From Mesorhabditis belari (taxonomy: Eukaryota > Nematoda > Chromadorea > Rhabditida > Rhabditidae): 64,000 bases of DNA. The notes under the pieces were generated by a model that was not told where the DNA came from, did no database searches, and saw only the letters and a program-made list of their open reading frames with translations. The position numbers were made by a program, and so were the translations under genes. Where the stretch lies: contig CAUEEP010000742.1 in NCBI GenBank assembly GCA_958450365.1, positions 4,755,001-4,819,000 of the forward strand, written 5' to 3'. Of this stretch, positions 45,407-56,626 are shown one piece after another (within the stretch, counting starts at the first letter, position 1; each line of letters opens with the position of its first letter).

Positions 45407-47145
45407 TTACAAGTTGACCTCGCCGAGGAGACAGATTGGAGAGCAACGGCCAACGAGCTGAAATTTGAGGGGAACAATAGTCTATTTGATAGCTAGCTTA
45501 GGCTCATTTTGATTTGAGGGGAACAATATTCTGAGGGGAACAATATTTAACAATATTACAATAAATTTGAGGGGAACAATATTCTATTTGATAGCTATCT
45601 TCATTTTGATTTCAATGTTTCATCAAGTAGATAAAGTAAATTATCTTTTCAAAGAACTAACCCCTCCGAGGACTGGGAAATTTCCGAAAGCGCTGCTCGT
45701 TCCGCCCAACAAACCACCAAGAAGGCTACCGCCATTCACATTGCCACAGCATCTCTGGAATGATTACAATTAGGTTTAAATTTTTTACAATATACTACAT
45801 AAGTTATCTATGGTACTATTAGGAAAACACAGCTATCTGCTTTAAAAAGCCTTTCATGATTAGACCAAACAACCCACCAAGGCTCCTCCGCAATCCAACG
45901 CGCTCAGGCAAACGTTGACCTGCAAATTTGGAGCTAGACTTTTAAGTTAAAATTTAAATCCTGTCAAATTAAGATCAAAAATCTACTCCGTTTGATGGGA
46001 TGAGGCCATTTGTGAGTCCAGTAAGTCCATTCAAACCATTCAATCCATTCAATCCATTCAATCCATTCAAACCATTCAATCCATTCAATCCATTCAATCC
46101 ATTCAAACCATTCAATCCATTCAAACCATTCAATCCATTCAATCCATTCAATCCGGAGATTCCATTCAAGCCATTAACTCCTAAAAAATGAACTTCTTTA
46201 TTCTTACAACTTTAATGCAAGTTGAAAAGTGTGTCTGCTAAGGCAGGAAAGTCCAATGCTTACCGGGGAATCCGTTCAAACCGTTCAATCCGTTCAATCC
46301 GTTCAATCCAGTGAGTCCAGTGACGCCATTCAAACCGTTCAACCCAGTGAGTCCGTTCACTCCACCGAGTCCGTTCAATCCGGAGACTCCATTGAGGCCA
46401 GTGAATGGATTGATTCCATTGAGACCAGTCAAACCGTTCATTCCGGAGAGCCCGTTCAATCCGGAAATGCCATTAAGACTGGGAACTCCGTTGAATCCTG
46501 TCAATCCATTGATTCCATTCAATCCATTCAATCCATTCAATCCATTCAATCCTGAGACTCCATTCAGTCCATTCATCATACTAGCCGGGAGCTAAAATTT
46601 TGCTTTTAACCCTCATTGCCGATTACTATTCGAAATTCAGCCTTACTAGTTCTTCAAAAAAGATTCATTAACTAATCCAGTCAATAGTTTGATAGATTTT
46701 GCATTACATTACAGTACCCACCGTGTTCATACCATTGCCGAACATTCCCGACGGCATTGAGTTGAATGCAGATCCCTGAAAGCTATGTAATTGAAATTAA
46801 AATAGTGATCTTAAAAGCACTAAAGAAGTGCTCAAAAAATTGTGATACAAAAAAGTTCAGTGTCATTAATGCTCACCGATCCAAAGAGTCCGGGCACTTG
46901 ACGCTTCTTGCGACCATCGGCGGCAAAGGCGAGCTGAAAATTGTCAATTCAGAAACGATTTCTAATTGAAGGTGAAAGATCTGCAATTATCACAAAAGTC
47001 AGAGTAATCCTCGAGCTATCGTATCCCCTAATGCAATGCAATTATCGCCTTACAGTAAAATGACTTACAATCCGTTTTTAGTTGATAATTTTATCCACTA
47101 AAGACTCACAGCAAAGAGAGCGGTAGTCAAGGCGATCTTGAACAT
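45407..47145 (-). CDS. Secreted Asn-Gly-Leu repeat protein with six-Cys C-terminus (member B)
   Basis: Eight exons give about 275 aa. Signal peptide [12 protein letters not shown] (exon 1, 47145-47110), then [19 protein letters not shown], whose RKKR looks like a furin-type cleavage site. Two long exons (46591-46262 and 46167-45985) encode Asn-Gly-Leu repeats with Ser, Thr, Val, Ile and Pro variants. The last three exons encode [28 protein letters not shown]..., and [16 protein letters not shown]. Cysteines and the GRC..C..GE.NL ending align with member A. Likely an extracellular structural protein. The triplet repeat may form regular beta or loop structure, but that is inference. The 3' flank resembles that of member A. 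Confidence 0.8.
45985..46167 (-). repeat. Coding repeat: Asn-Gly-Leu array, exon 5 of member B
   Basis: Tandem 9-bp DNA units (AATGGATTG / AATGGTTTG on the minus strand) encode about 13-15 Asn-Gly-Leu triplets, very homogeneous at DNA level, indicating recent expansion by slippage. Confidence 0.9.
46262..46579 (-). repeat. Coding repeat: varied Asn-Gly-Leu array, exon 4 of member B
   Basis: The same triplet as exon 5 but more varied ([24 protein letters not shown]), so this array is older or has been diversified. Confidence 0.9.
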
Positions 47146-47227
47146 TTTTTTTAGAATTCAAATAGAATTCAAATTAGAATTAGAAATCTAAAATAGAAGC
47201 TGTCGCTTGTCTATTCCCCAAGATCCA

Positions 47228-47260
47228 TTCCTTTTATACCCAAACAATTTGCTTTACTTG
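47228..47260 (-). promoter_or_regulatory. TATA-box region of member B
   Basis: The minus strand reads GTTTGGGTATAAAAGGA about 85 bases upstream of the ATG, followed further upstream by CAAGTAAAGC. Both blocks are shared with member A (TTTGGGTATAAAAG and CAGTAAAG). Confidence 0.8.
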
Positions 47261-47261
47261 A

Positions 47262-47913
47262 TGTTTTGACGAAGATTTGTGTGCTTACACTAATGTTATT
47301 CATTTGCTGACAGAGCAAAATGCATAAAGAAAAACATTTGAGAGTTACTTTTTTGGGGGTCTAATTAGTAGAGCAAGCAACTGAATAAATAATGAGGGAT
47401 AACTGGAGCATGATGGTCAATAAGTGGAAAAATCAATGAGATTACAGTAAATATGGATGAATGCAAAAACAACTCCGCCAAAAGCATAGCTACTCGATCA
47501 AGGGCTCTCAGGTGAGCACAAATTTTGGAATTACTTTACGAATCTAGTATCAGAAATCTGGACTAGAACAACTCTAGAATTTTAAAAGCAACGTGTTTTG
47601 CATTTGTTAAATTCCTTTCAAACATCTTCAGATCAATCTAACTTTTATTGATAAATGACAATAATTCGCAAGAATTTATGTACAAAAACAAAATATCAAT
47701 TTTACTAATCATAAATCATACTGAAAATGGAGAATTCCTACAGTCCGGTATCGATGAAAGCTCTTCAACGAGAATTTTCGGATATAGTTAAATGCAAAGG
47801 AAACAAAATAATTTAAAAAATAGTGAAACAAAATAATTTAAAAAATAGTATAACAAAAGAGATTATAAATTGCAAAAACCCTATAAATAATCATGGTATT
47901 ATTGCTTTATTAT
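47262..47913. other. Intergenic
   Basis: Upstream of member B and downstream of the E3 ligase gene. No exon seen. A short duplication (GAAACAAAATAATTTAAAAA) lies at 47798-47846. Confidence 0.5.
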
Positions 47914-50900
47914 TTAGGTGATGTAGATGCGGTGATAGTCATTGGCACCGAAACACGCGTTGCATTTGGGACACTTTCTTCGTCGCATCTCGTATCTATT
48001 TATACGTATATTTAAAACTATAAAGAAATATAGTATTTTACAAATTGTATAATAATAACCTAACACGATAACATTATGGCAGCCAGCTATTAGCACGTTT
48101 AAAAACTCACCTCGTCTTTATGCATTTCATGCAGAACACGTGATAACATTTGGTGAGCAATGCATCCTTTCGATTGACTTTACATGAAGGACAAGTTAAT
48201 TGTTCCTAAGATTTAAAATCATAGTTTTCTAACCAAGTTCTGAAACATACCTTTAAGTCACTAATTTCCATCAAAAGCACTTCATCTTTGACGGACTGTT
48301 CTGCACCCTTCACATGCTGTAATCTAAAGCAACAAGATTTTAAGTTCATAAGGCAAAATATACCTCTTCTTCAGCAAGTCCTGCTCCTCTTTAAGTCTTC
48401 TAATTGTTGAGATGCTTTTCTCGTTGTCTTGCGTCTTCGTTTCAACAACCTAAATAGGAATTTCAATAGAAAGCCAATTTAAGTTTGGACAATATTCGAT
48501 CATGCTTTGCCAAATTCGTTTTAAATTTAAAAACTGTGCATCCATGGGATATATGGGGGAAATGAACCGTATTCAAGTTCGACTAAAAGAAACCAACCTC
48601 CGTATAGTTCGTCAACTGTGTGGTTAACGTTTGCACTCGACCCTTTTCTTCAGTGAGCTTCTGGTGAGCGTCCTTCCATTTGGCTTGTATACTATCAAGA
48701 CGATCAATTGCTTTTCTAGAAAATCAAAATTGAACTGCTTCAAAACTCCTAGTACCTAAAGTGGTTCTTTTTCTCGTCGAGGGCCGTGCTTGTTTGCGTG
48801 TGAAGGGTTTTGTACTGACTGATCTCGTGTGATTGAGCAGCAACCATATTCTCGAGAAGTTCCACTTTTTCGAGAAGAGTCGACTAAAAAGAAAATATTA
48901 AAACCTTATTTTTTAGCCTACTTTTTCATCTTTCAGCTTTGATTCGAGAAGTGCAGCTTCAATGCGATCGCTCATCATCTAAAAATGGGATTGAAAATAC
49001 AAGAATTAAAAGACAAACCTTTAAGTGCAGATCGTCTTTCTCCTTGATTTGTTTCAAAAGCTTTCCATTCTGCTCTTGTAGTTGTTCAAGAGCCTAAAAT
49101 AATGCATAGTTAAATAACCTATAACCCATAACCTTTTACCAATTATCTAATTCTTTCAAACAACGACTTACCACTCCAGTGCTCTCCATTTCTGCCATTA
49201 GAGCTTCTTCATCGGCTTTTGCATTCGTGGCTTCAATTTGAAGCACGGAATTCTGTTGTTTCAACTCTCTGAAACGAATTAAAATACTTTTCAAAGTTTG
49301 CCAAATACCCAATTTTCCGTTTGTGATCATCGGCCTGGAATTTCAAGTCATTTTGCCATTCGTTGGCATGAATTCTCCGCACCAGCTCGATCAGACGCTC
49401 ATTTTGCAGCACGAGACTCTTTTCTTTGGCCAAAACCTATGATAACAATGATTTAATTGTGGCATTTAAAAAACTTACTTCAAGCAGTTCTCGTTTTTCA
49501 CTCGTCACGTTCTGTGCAGCATCTTCAAACCCGCGAAGTTCATCAATGCGCGTTCTCAAGCGACTAAATATTTGTACGAGTTGATTAAAACTTTAACTTT
49601 TACCTAGCATATTCTCGCAACTCGTCCATTGTTGTCGGCATTGGTTCGTTCTCGATAGCACCATTTTTCTAAAAAAATCTGGTAAGTTCATGCACATCAG
49701 AAGCAGCACAATTGGACATTGATCTGAAAATGTCTAAACCTGCTTGGAAGAGTCCGTTTTGCCATCAGTGAATCCATCCGGTAACGGGATCAAGAGACAT
49801 TGTTCATGATAGGCTTTGTCTCGTTCCAATTGCCCTTTGGTCTGAAATCTAATATAAAACATACCATGTAACTCATACAAACCTGCATAGAGTTCTTTAC
49901 GGCCTCTTGCCACTTTTTCTTGAACCTGGCTGATTCTTGTTTGAAGTTGTGGACTTGTGTTTCAAGAGCCTTGATGAAAGTAGCAAGGTCCTGCTGTAGT
50001 GCCAGCTTAAAAAATTTTTTTTGACGTTAGAAATCTAAAACACTCACCTGACGGTTGCTCTCGTTAACATTCTTGTCGATATCAATACGCAGCTTCTCGT
50101 AGTCACTCTTGTACTAAAACTTTGCGTTAAACTCTAGCCAGTATTTATTAGAATAACCTTGCTCAATTCTCTCTCCTGATTGTTAAGATGTTGATGCATT
50201 TTCTCCATCGCCATTTGCTCAATTTGCTAAAAATCATAAGACATTCTCAATCATAAATCATATTTTATTACCTTGTATTCATTAAGTCCTTCCTCGTGCT
50301 TTTTCTCCATTTCAAAGATCAATTCATTCGTTGAAGCAAGCTCCTCACTAGACACAGAAAGGCTTAGCATATAAATGAAAACTTACAGAACTCGTTCATG
50401 TTCGTGATAGAGTTCATCGTAACAATCTCTCAAGCTGTTGTACTCTTTTGACTTCTCATTTGCGTTGGTTTCAAACTCGAAATTCTGCACGGCGTCGTTT
50501 ACATGAGTATAAAAGATAAGTTAACCTTGAGACGAAGCAATTCTGTTTGACTGGAAAGGTGTTTGAGACGATCGTTGAGTGACTCGATTTCTTTTAGTCT
50601 TGCTTGAGATTTCTCCTTTTCGAATGAAATTTCCTTTTTCGCTTCTTCCAACTAAAATTTTCAGATTAATGCAAACGTTAGAAAAACTTACATCAGATAA
50701 ATTTTCAGCGCTCATATTGACATCAGTCTTGGACACATTTTTGAAAACCTCGGGACCCCCTATGCTTTGCTGTTTTGCCATTGTAGCTAATCTAAAAACA
50801 AATTTGTTTTTTAACTTTGATTGAAAAAGAACCTTACCTATGATCTAATTTTGCTTCTTTTGCCCACGACTTGCGTAGCTCAAATTGTTTATCCTCTATT

Positions 50901-52174
50901 TGTTGCATCAATTCGTCGATTTTTGTGTTTTTCAGCATGATTTCATCCTGGAGCCTGGCTACCTACAAAATTTACTTGAAACGTTTCAAGAAAAGGAAGT
51001 CACCTCAAGTGAGTCATTTTGGCATTTCTGTTGATACTGCTGAACTTCCTTCGTGAGCTTCGTGTTCGCGGCAGTCAACGTAGCGACTTCATTGGACGTC
51101 TTGAAAGCTTCCACAAGTGAAGTCAACTCCGTTGTGCGCTCCTCAGTTTCTTTTTCTGAAATGGACTCTGTGCACAAAATTAGGCAAATTCTAGTATGGA
51201 AAATCGAGACCGGAGAAAAAAAGTACCTAATGCTGATTCCAAACGACGAGCAAAAGCCGAGAGCTCCGCTGATTGAGCCTTTATCAAGTCCATGATAGTT
51301 TGCGTCACGTTCAATCTAAAATCAACCGTTTGATATACTGTCAGTTCAACGTACGTTGTAGAAACTCGTTTCTGCCAAATCGTATCGAGCTCCTCTGCAT
51401 TCTTTTCCTCGATATCCGACAAAAACTCTGGTGATATGAATTGTGATTGCTTAAAAACCCTTTTTCAGATACATCTAAATGTTTTAACCTCTGCAGGCTC
51501 CTCTTTAATTTCTTTCATCGACGTATTCGGCCCGACTCGTTCAACGATAGCATGAAGATCGTCACTTAGCTAGAACAGCCTTGCATTAAGTTAAAAACTA
51601 ATACAAACCTGGCTTAAATACCTGTTGACCAAGCAAATTTTCTTGTCATCTTGAAATTGCCGCATGCAGTAGGACTCGTTACGCTTGATCTCCTCATTTA
51701 GCAAGCGATCCTTCAACATGAGACGCTCGGAAAGTTTGTAAAGTTGTACATGCTGCACTTTGAGGCTGATGTCATTCTAAATATGGACTTTTATAAATTT
51801 TAGGAAAATCTCAAAAAAAAACTCACCACTCCATGCACAGACATCAAACGGACTGAGTCGAAATCAACGCGACGTCGTTTGATTGGCTCGGACAACTCGG
51901 AGGTGCCGTAAAGTTCATCCTTAAACAGTTAAAATTATTCTAATTTTACTTATAAGATATTTGTCAATTAATCAAGCTTCGCACTTCCAGTGAGACTAAC
52001 ATTGAACAAGCTTTTAAAAAACTGTTCAGCAACTTCATTAGCATCTTTCTAGTAGACAAGTCATAACCAAAATAATATAATTCATACCTGTGAAACGGAA
52101 GCCGGATTGTCATCACTGGCGAAATCATCGTCTGAGGCATCCGATGTCGCCTCCGTTTTTTCTCGCTTTGGCAT
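47914..52174 (-). CDS. rfp-1: Bre1-type RING E3 ubiquitin ligase (RNF20/40)
   Basis: A many-exon gene from ATG at 52174 ([18 protein letters not shown]), right after a TTTTTAG acceptor, to TAA at 47914. The N-terminus is acidic, followed by a basic patch [13 protein letters not shown] that could act as a nuclear signal. Most exons encode long coiled coils (for example [20 protein letters not shown]). The final two exons (48205-48111 and 47995-47914) carry the [27 protein letters not shown], then [20 protein letters not shown] at the C-terminus, the hallmark ending of Bre1/RNF20/RNF40. The family monoubiquitinates histone H2B in chromatin, linked to transcription elongation. I did not resolve every exon boundary. 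The expected size of about 800 aa fits. Confidence 0.92.
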
Positions 52175-52357
52175 CAATACGTCCACTTCTAAAAGAAATC
52201 ATAGATAAAATGGCTGAAACGTTTAGCGGAAAACAAATCAAAACAACACACTAATAAAGGGGTAAAACACAAATTTCGTTAGTAATCCAAGAGTAAGAGA
52301 TGTTTTTATTCGAAAAACCTTTGTGTCGATTCTTCAAACGATCCGGCAAGATACGAA

Positions 52358-52567
52358 ATGTTCCGCTTGGACGGCTCTTCTATGAGCGCAGATAAATATC
52401 TTCGAGAAAGCACCCCTGTAATTGACTCTGATATAATTGACTTTCTTGAGGTACTTAAGAATTGTACAAGTACAAAACCAAATTTTACGAAAATGAGAGA
52501 ATTCAAGCGACGGGCGCTAAAGCCAGAAGGTAGCGGGCTTCTAGCAGACGGCGCAAATGCGACATAG
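52358..52567 (+). CDS. Short acidic open frame beside rfp-1 (doubtful)
   Basis: A 69-aa frame (FRLDGSSMSADKYL, STPVIDSDIIDFLEVL) ends at 52567. The frame stays open upstream of the ATG with coding-like composition (DSSNDPARYEM), so an upstream exon or a truncated gene is possible. No signal peptide or similarity was recognised. It is divergent from rfp-1, 184 bp away. Could be a small gene, a pseudogene fragment or chance. Confidence 0.25.
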   Translation: MFRLDGSSMSADKYLRESTPVIDSDIIDFLEVLKNCTSTKPNFTKMREFKRRALKPEGSGLLADGANAT

Positions 52568-52779
52568 TAAATGGAAGTAACCGGTTATTAATATTTGGGA
52601 AAATGCATGTTTTTTAATTGAAAACATAACTGAAAACATAACTAGTTGAAAAATGAATAAAAAAAGCCTCGCTTTTGCTTGCTTGAATAGCTTTAGAATG
52701 CAACATAAACATAAAGATATTCTGTCAAAAAGGTTTTGATGAAAAAGGAGCACAATAAAGGCAAATTTTTGAGGGTGCA

Positions 52780-52855
52780 CCACTATTTTTTCAACCCCCT
52801 CTCGGACCGCAATACTATTAGAGAGTGCACTACTATTAGAGAGAATACGGTAAAA
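52780..52855. repeat. Relic of the CCGTATTTTCTCTAATAG transposon end
   Basis: Contains GTGCACTACTATTAGAGAGA then ATACGGTA, preceded by a second degenerate tip (GCACCACTATTTTTTC). It matches the right end of the element at 36168. The left end is absent. Confidence 0.7.
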
Positions 52856-53158
52856 ATGTTTTTTGGTGATCAGCGCCATCAATTACCCTAGAAAAACTAT
52901 ATTTGCGAAAATTTTAGGTGCCTCCCCGAACTGCCTTAGTACCAAATTCAATTATTAAACTTAATAACTGAAAGTGCGAGAAATTCTGTATTGTTGGAAA
53001 CGCTGGAGCAATGTATTTTTGGGATTTCTCTTGACTGACTTGTACCATACTGCTCTGTAATTTTTATTTTGTTTCTCTGTACAACGTTGTAGTTGTAGTG
53101 TGTAGTTGGGTCAAAAGACGTATGCATCAAGTTTATTTAGTCACATTTTTACATGTAT
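52856..53158. other. Intergenic
   Basis: 3' flank of member C. No gene seen. AATAAA on the minus strand (complement of TTTATT at 53131-53136) lies about 25 bases past the member C stop. Confidence 0.5.
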
Positions 53159-54022
53159 TTACAATTGAGTGTAGCCGATTGGGCAGGTGAAGCCGGTTTG
53201 ACAGCGACCGAACACCTAAATTGGTAGAAGATCTTCTTGGTGTGGGTTTTCGCTTTACCTGTGGAGGGCGGATAATTGACATCCCTTGTTGTTGCTGTGG
53301 TTGGAAGACATTTCGGGGCTTTGCACAGCAAATCTGAAAATTGGTCTTTGGGCTTTGGATGCCTACCTATCAAGTCTACCTGTCCCATTATGCATTGGAC
53401 CTGTTCTGAGCAAATTCTTCGGGTCTAAAGAATGCGAGTTTTGGAAGTCTTTATAGTCTCAACCTGTGTTCGGCATCCACGCTGGCTTTGACCAAGACCA
53501 GTAACTCGGGTGCCAAACTAAAATTTCCATAGATTACACACTCTGGCAGGCATTAGTTCTTGTGTGGGTTACCTGATCGTAAATTCCTTGCCCGTATTGA
53601 TTAGGGTACATGTTATTGTAGGGATCGTATGAGTTTTGAGGCTAAAGTGAATTCCTATGTAGATTTTATTAACAACGTCCATTACTTGGTTTCCATAAGG
53701 GTACTGTCCATTTTGGTTACCAAATGGATACTGCCCGTTTTGAGTTCCATAAGGATACTGTCCGTTTTGAGTTCCATAGGGATATTGACTATTTCCTAGC
53801 TGTCCATTGAAACCCGTCTGACCGTTGTTGTTGGGGTACCACTAAAACTGGATTTAGTTACTGTGCAAGCTTTGTTTGGTACTTGATTTGAGCCAACTGG
53901 TTGATTTGGGAAGCCTTGATTTTGTTGGGCTGTTGTGGAAGTCACCTAGATTGATTATGAACTCACCGTAGGACTGGAAGACTTACCACTGCTGCAGTAA
54001 CCAAAATTAGGTAAAAATACAT
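53159..54022 (-). CDS. Secreted Asn-Gly-Gln-Tyr-Pro repeat protein with six-Cys C-terminus (member C)
   Basis: Eight exons give about 183 aa. Signal peptide MYFYLILVTAAV (54022-53987). A Gln/Asn segment (QQNQGFPNQPVGSNQ), then four units of a nine-residue repeat (NGQYPYGTQ and NGQYPFGNQ), then PQNSYDPYNNMYPNQYGQG. The cysteine module covers the last three exons: RRICSEQVQCIMGQ, ICCAKPRNVF..., VFGRCQTGFTCPIGYTQL. An additional Cys lies in GQSQRGCRTQ. The module matches members A and B (C-x6-C, CC, GRC, C-x-I-G), but the tail ends YTQL instead of the -NL ending of A and B. Phase-0 introns again separate repeat and module exons. Likely secreted structural protein. Confidence 0.8.
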
Positions 54023-54071
54023 TTTTGGAGTGTTTGAAGTAGTTGAGTGGTGGAACACTTCTCATTCACAC

Positions 54072-54092
54072 TCGCCTTTTATACTCAAAGTA
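54072..54092 (-). promoter_or_regulatory. TATA-box region of member C
   Basis: The minus strand reads CTTTGAGTATAAAAGGCG about 55-60 bases upstream of the ATG. It differs from the member A/B block TTTGGGTATAAAAG at one position. Confidence 0.75.
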
Positions 54093-54844
54093 TCGGTAAT
54101 ATTTTTGTTTTCAAAAGATCTTCAGTAATTCTCGAGCAAACATTAAATTGAGTATTTAGTCTGTTTTTCACAAGCCAGCAGCTGGATAAATCGGGATTTT
54201 GCACTTAATGTTTTGCAGACTTCAACGGGATATTTCTAAAATTCACGCTGCTAATTATAGAGGTGAAGCTAGAGTACGAAATCGCTCTAAATTCTGGCAC
54301 TTATTCTGAAACTCTGATAAACCGCATGTGACAATGACAATCGCTTACCCAAACTTCATATTCAACGAGGTAATTCTTGCGTATTTTTTTATTCCAAATC
54401 AACTTTCAAATGTTAACAATTTAACAGTTTGTCACCTGTCACAAATATCAAAAAGTCACAGTTTAAAAATTGATCAAGGTTGCAAATTCATCACAACGGT
54501 TGCACTCTAAAATGCGCTTAAAGCTAAATTGCAACGTAACCGAGTTTGTCGCCATCAAGCTATAAAATACGAGAAAATTCTCGAATTTTTCATTCTTCTT
54601 AAGAACTTTGAGTTGGGTTTTTACAATGTTTTTCGCTAATTTTGGTCTGTTAGCTTTAACCAATTTGATTTTAACGAAAAAGCAAGAAAATAATTTATAA
54701 TTGGGCGCTCGTCAACAACAGTCATGTCGCTACTAACTACATAAATGCCTATTTGTCGAGTCTACTTATTTTTCCCCGTTTCTTTTCCAAATGCCTCATA
54801 AACTTTTTACTATTTTAATAATTTTAGCCTCTGTTGATCTCATA
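54093..54844. other. Intergenic region between member C and AHA1
   Basis: No exon chain. A TTTTAG acceptor at about 54824-54829 just before the AHA1 ATG is a probable trans-splice site. Confidence 0.5.
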
Positions 54845-56408
54845 ATGGCGAAATGGGGTGAAGGCGATCCTCGATGGATTGTTGAAGAGCGCGCTGATGC
54901 CACCAACGTCAACAATTGGCACTGGTTTGTTGTTCGAGTTTTTATTAGTGCGTAGGCTTGGAATTAGTGCACGGGGTTAGATTTAGAAGTGTCTTAATGA
55001 AGAAGAAAGTTTTTGTCGTATTTTACATTTTTAAAACGTAACTATTGATCCTTTTACATTTGCCTATTTTAGGACTGAGAAAAACGCAACTCCCTGGTCA
55101 AAACAACGTCTACGAGAGCTTTTGGAGAAACAGGAGATTGCTGATGGGTCAATTGTCATTTCATTTGGTGAAATCAAGAAGCTGGAGGGAGAAGCAACCG
55201 CAAACAACCGAAAATCCAAGCTGATCTTTCTCTACGAGTGGGAAGTTGAGCTGAACTGGACCGGTTTGTTATTTCAAGTTGTTTGATAAGTAACGATAAA
55301 GAGCTTTATCCTCACAATGACTGTTATTTAAGCCCGACTTGCTGGCAGCGAGCTCGAGTACAAGGGACACATCGAGATACCAAATCTTTCCGACGAGAAT
55401 GATGCCAGTGAAGTGGATGTTAGTTTGGTTCTTGGCTATTTGTTCATTTTTACGTTTAGGTGAATTTCTACGTTGAAACCAAAGGTCCTGCTGAAGCTCA
55501 AATACGTCACATATTCAACCGGGTTGGTGATTTTTTTCCAATAAATCTAGTACTTATTTTAGCTGGGCGTTGAACGTGTACGGGAGTTAGTTGGCATGTA
55601 CATCAAGGAACTAAAAGAGGTGCGTGTTTTTTGCAAGTTACTAATGTCCATGTTTATTTAGGAGTTCAGCAAAGGTATAATCTTGCCAACCGACAAAGTC
55701 AAGCCACAAGTGGTCGTCAAGGAGAGAACCGTTGATAAGAATGCTTTTCAGAATGCGGTAGTATATTGTTTTTCGACATTCAGAGTGACTAAATTTAGGT
55801 GATCTCAACCAGTAGTAAGCCTTCTGTATCAACAGGTAGTTTTGTTATGTTTGCTTTTAAACTTTTCTTTTAGATGGGCCTGTGCAGACAGAACGAGTGG
55901 CTACAACGGAAACCTTTCGCGTGCCGCCATCTAGGCTTTTTGAATGTCTCTCTGACCAACAGGTTGAGGCATTTTAAACGCTAAGTAGTCTCTTTCGTTT
56001 AGTTAGTCAAAGCTTGGGCAAACCCAACCAAATGGGACTTCAAAAATGATGGAGATTTTGCATGCTTTGGTGGCAACGTTACTGGAACTTTCTTGGAAAT
56101 CGTGAGTTCTTACCGAAACTGCGGTACGTATATTCCTCTCTAGGTTCCTGATCGATTAATAACAATGAAGTGGCGACTAAAATCTTTCCCGGAAGGTCAC
56201 CATGCTATTGTCAAATTCAACCTCAAGGATTTGGTATATTTTGTTCGCTACATGTTTTTATCAAACAATGTAGGCTGATTCAACGGAGCTTGAAATTGAT
56301 GCTTCCTCTGTGCCTGTGTCTCTTCTCGATCAAACGAAGCAAGGATTCGAGCGCTACTATTTGGTGAATCTCGGAAGAACTTTTGGATTCTCAAGTCGAA
56401 TCTTTTAA
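54845..56408 (+). CDS. ahsa-1: Activator of Hsp90 ATPase (AHA1/AHSA1)
   Basis: Eleven in-phase exons give 340 aa, the family length: 54845-54924, 55073-55263, 55333-55418, 55460-55522, 55563-55619, 55662-55757, 55799-55835, 55874-55962, 56003-56101, 56144-56233, 56274-56408. The N-terminus MAKWGEGDPRWIVEERADAT, NVNNWHW is diagnostic. The N-terminal Hsp90-binding domain continues through LIFLYEWEVELNW and HIEIPNLSDEND. The C-terminal SRPBCC-fold domain includes FRVPPSRLFECLSDQQ, AWANPTKWDF and ITMKWRLKSFPEGHH. AHA1 stimulates Hsp90 ATP hydrolysis in the cytosol. An upstream ATG (54793) would add a hydrophobic leader, but the TTTTAG acceptor lies between them and family proteins start at MAKWGEGDP, so I chose 54845. 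Intron 2 ends in ATTTAAG. AATAAA at about 56456. Confidence 0.96.
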
Positions 56409-56626
56409 AATTTAGCTTTTTGATTGCTGTTTTTTGTTCTTGAATTGTGTGTTTTGAATAAACCATTTTTACAATTTTTCTTCTGTTTTCTAATTGCATT
56501 CAGCCTGTTGATTTTTTAAAAATTTATTTGACTCACTACAGCATAAATAAGTAGGAACATAACGTTTTAGAAAAACTGGTAAGTTAAAAGCTTAATGTAC
56601 AGCGTGGGAATGTTCATTATAATAAG

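Noticed and set aside
46000..46595. Plus-strand Pro/Phe/Asn and Ser/Val/Gln repeat frames opposite member B
   Set aside because: Shadows of the minus-strand Asn-Gly-Leu arrays, which have a signal peptide, splice sites and a conserved C-terminus.
54793..54847. Upstream ATG of AHA1 that would add a hydrophobic leader
   Set aside because: A TTTTAG acceptor lies between it and MAKWGEGDP, which is where family proteins begin, and AHA1 is cytosolic.
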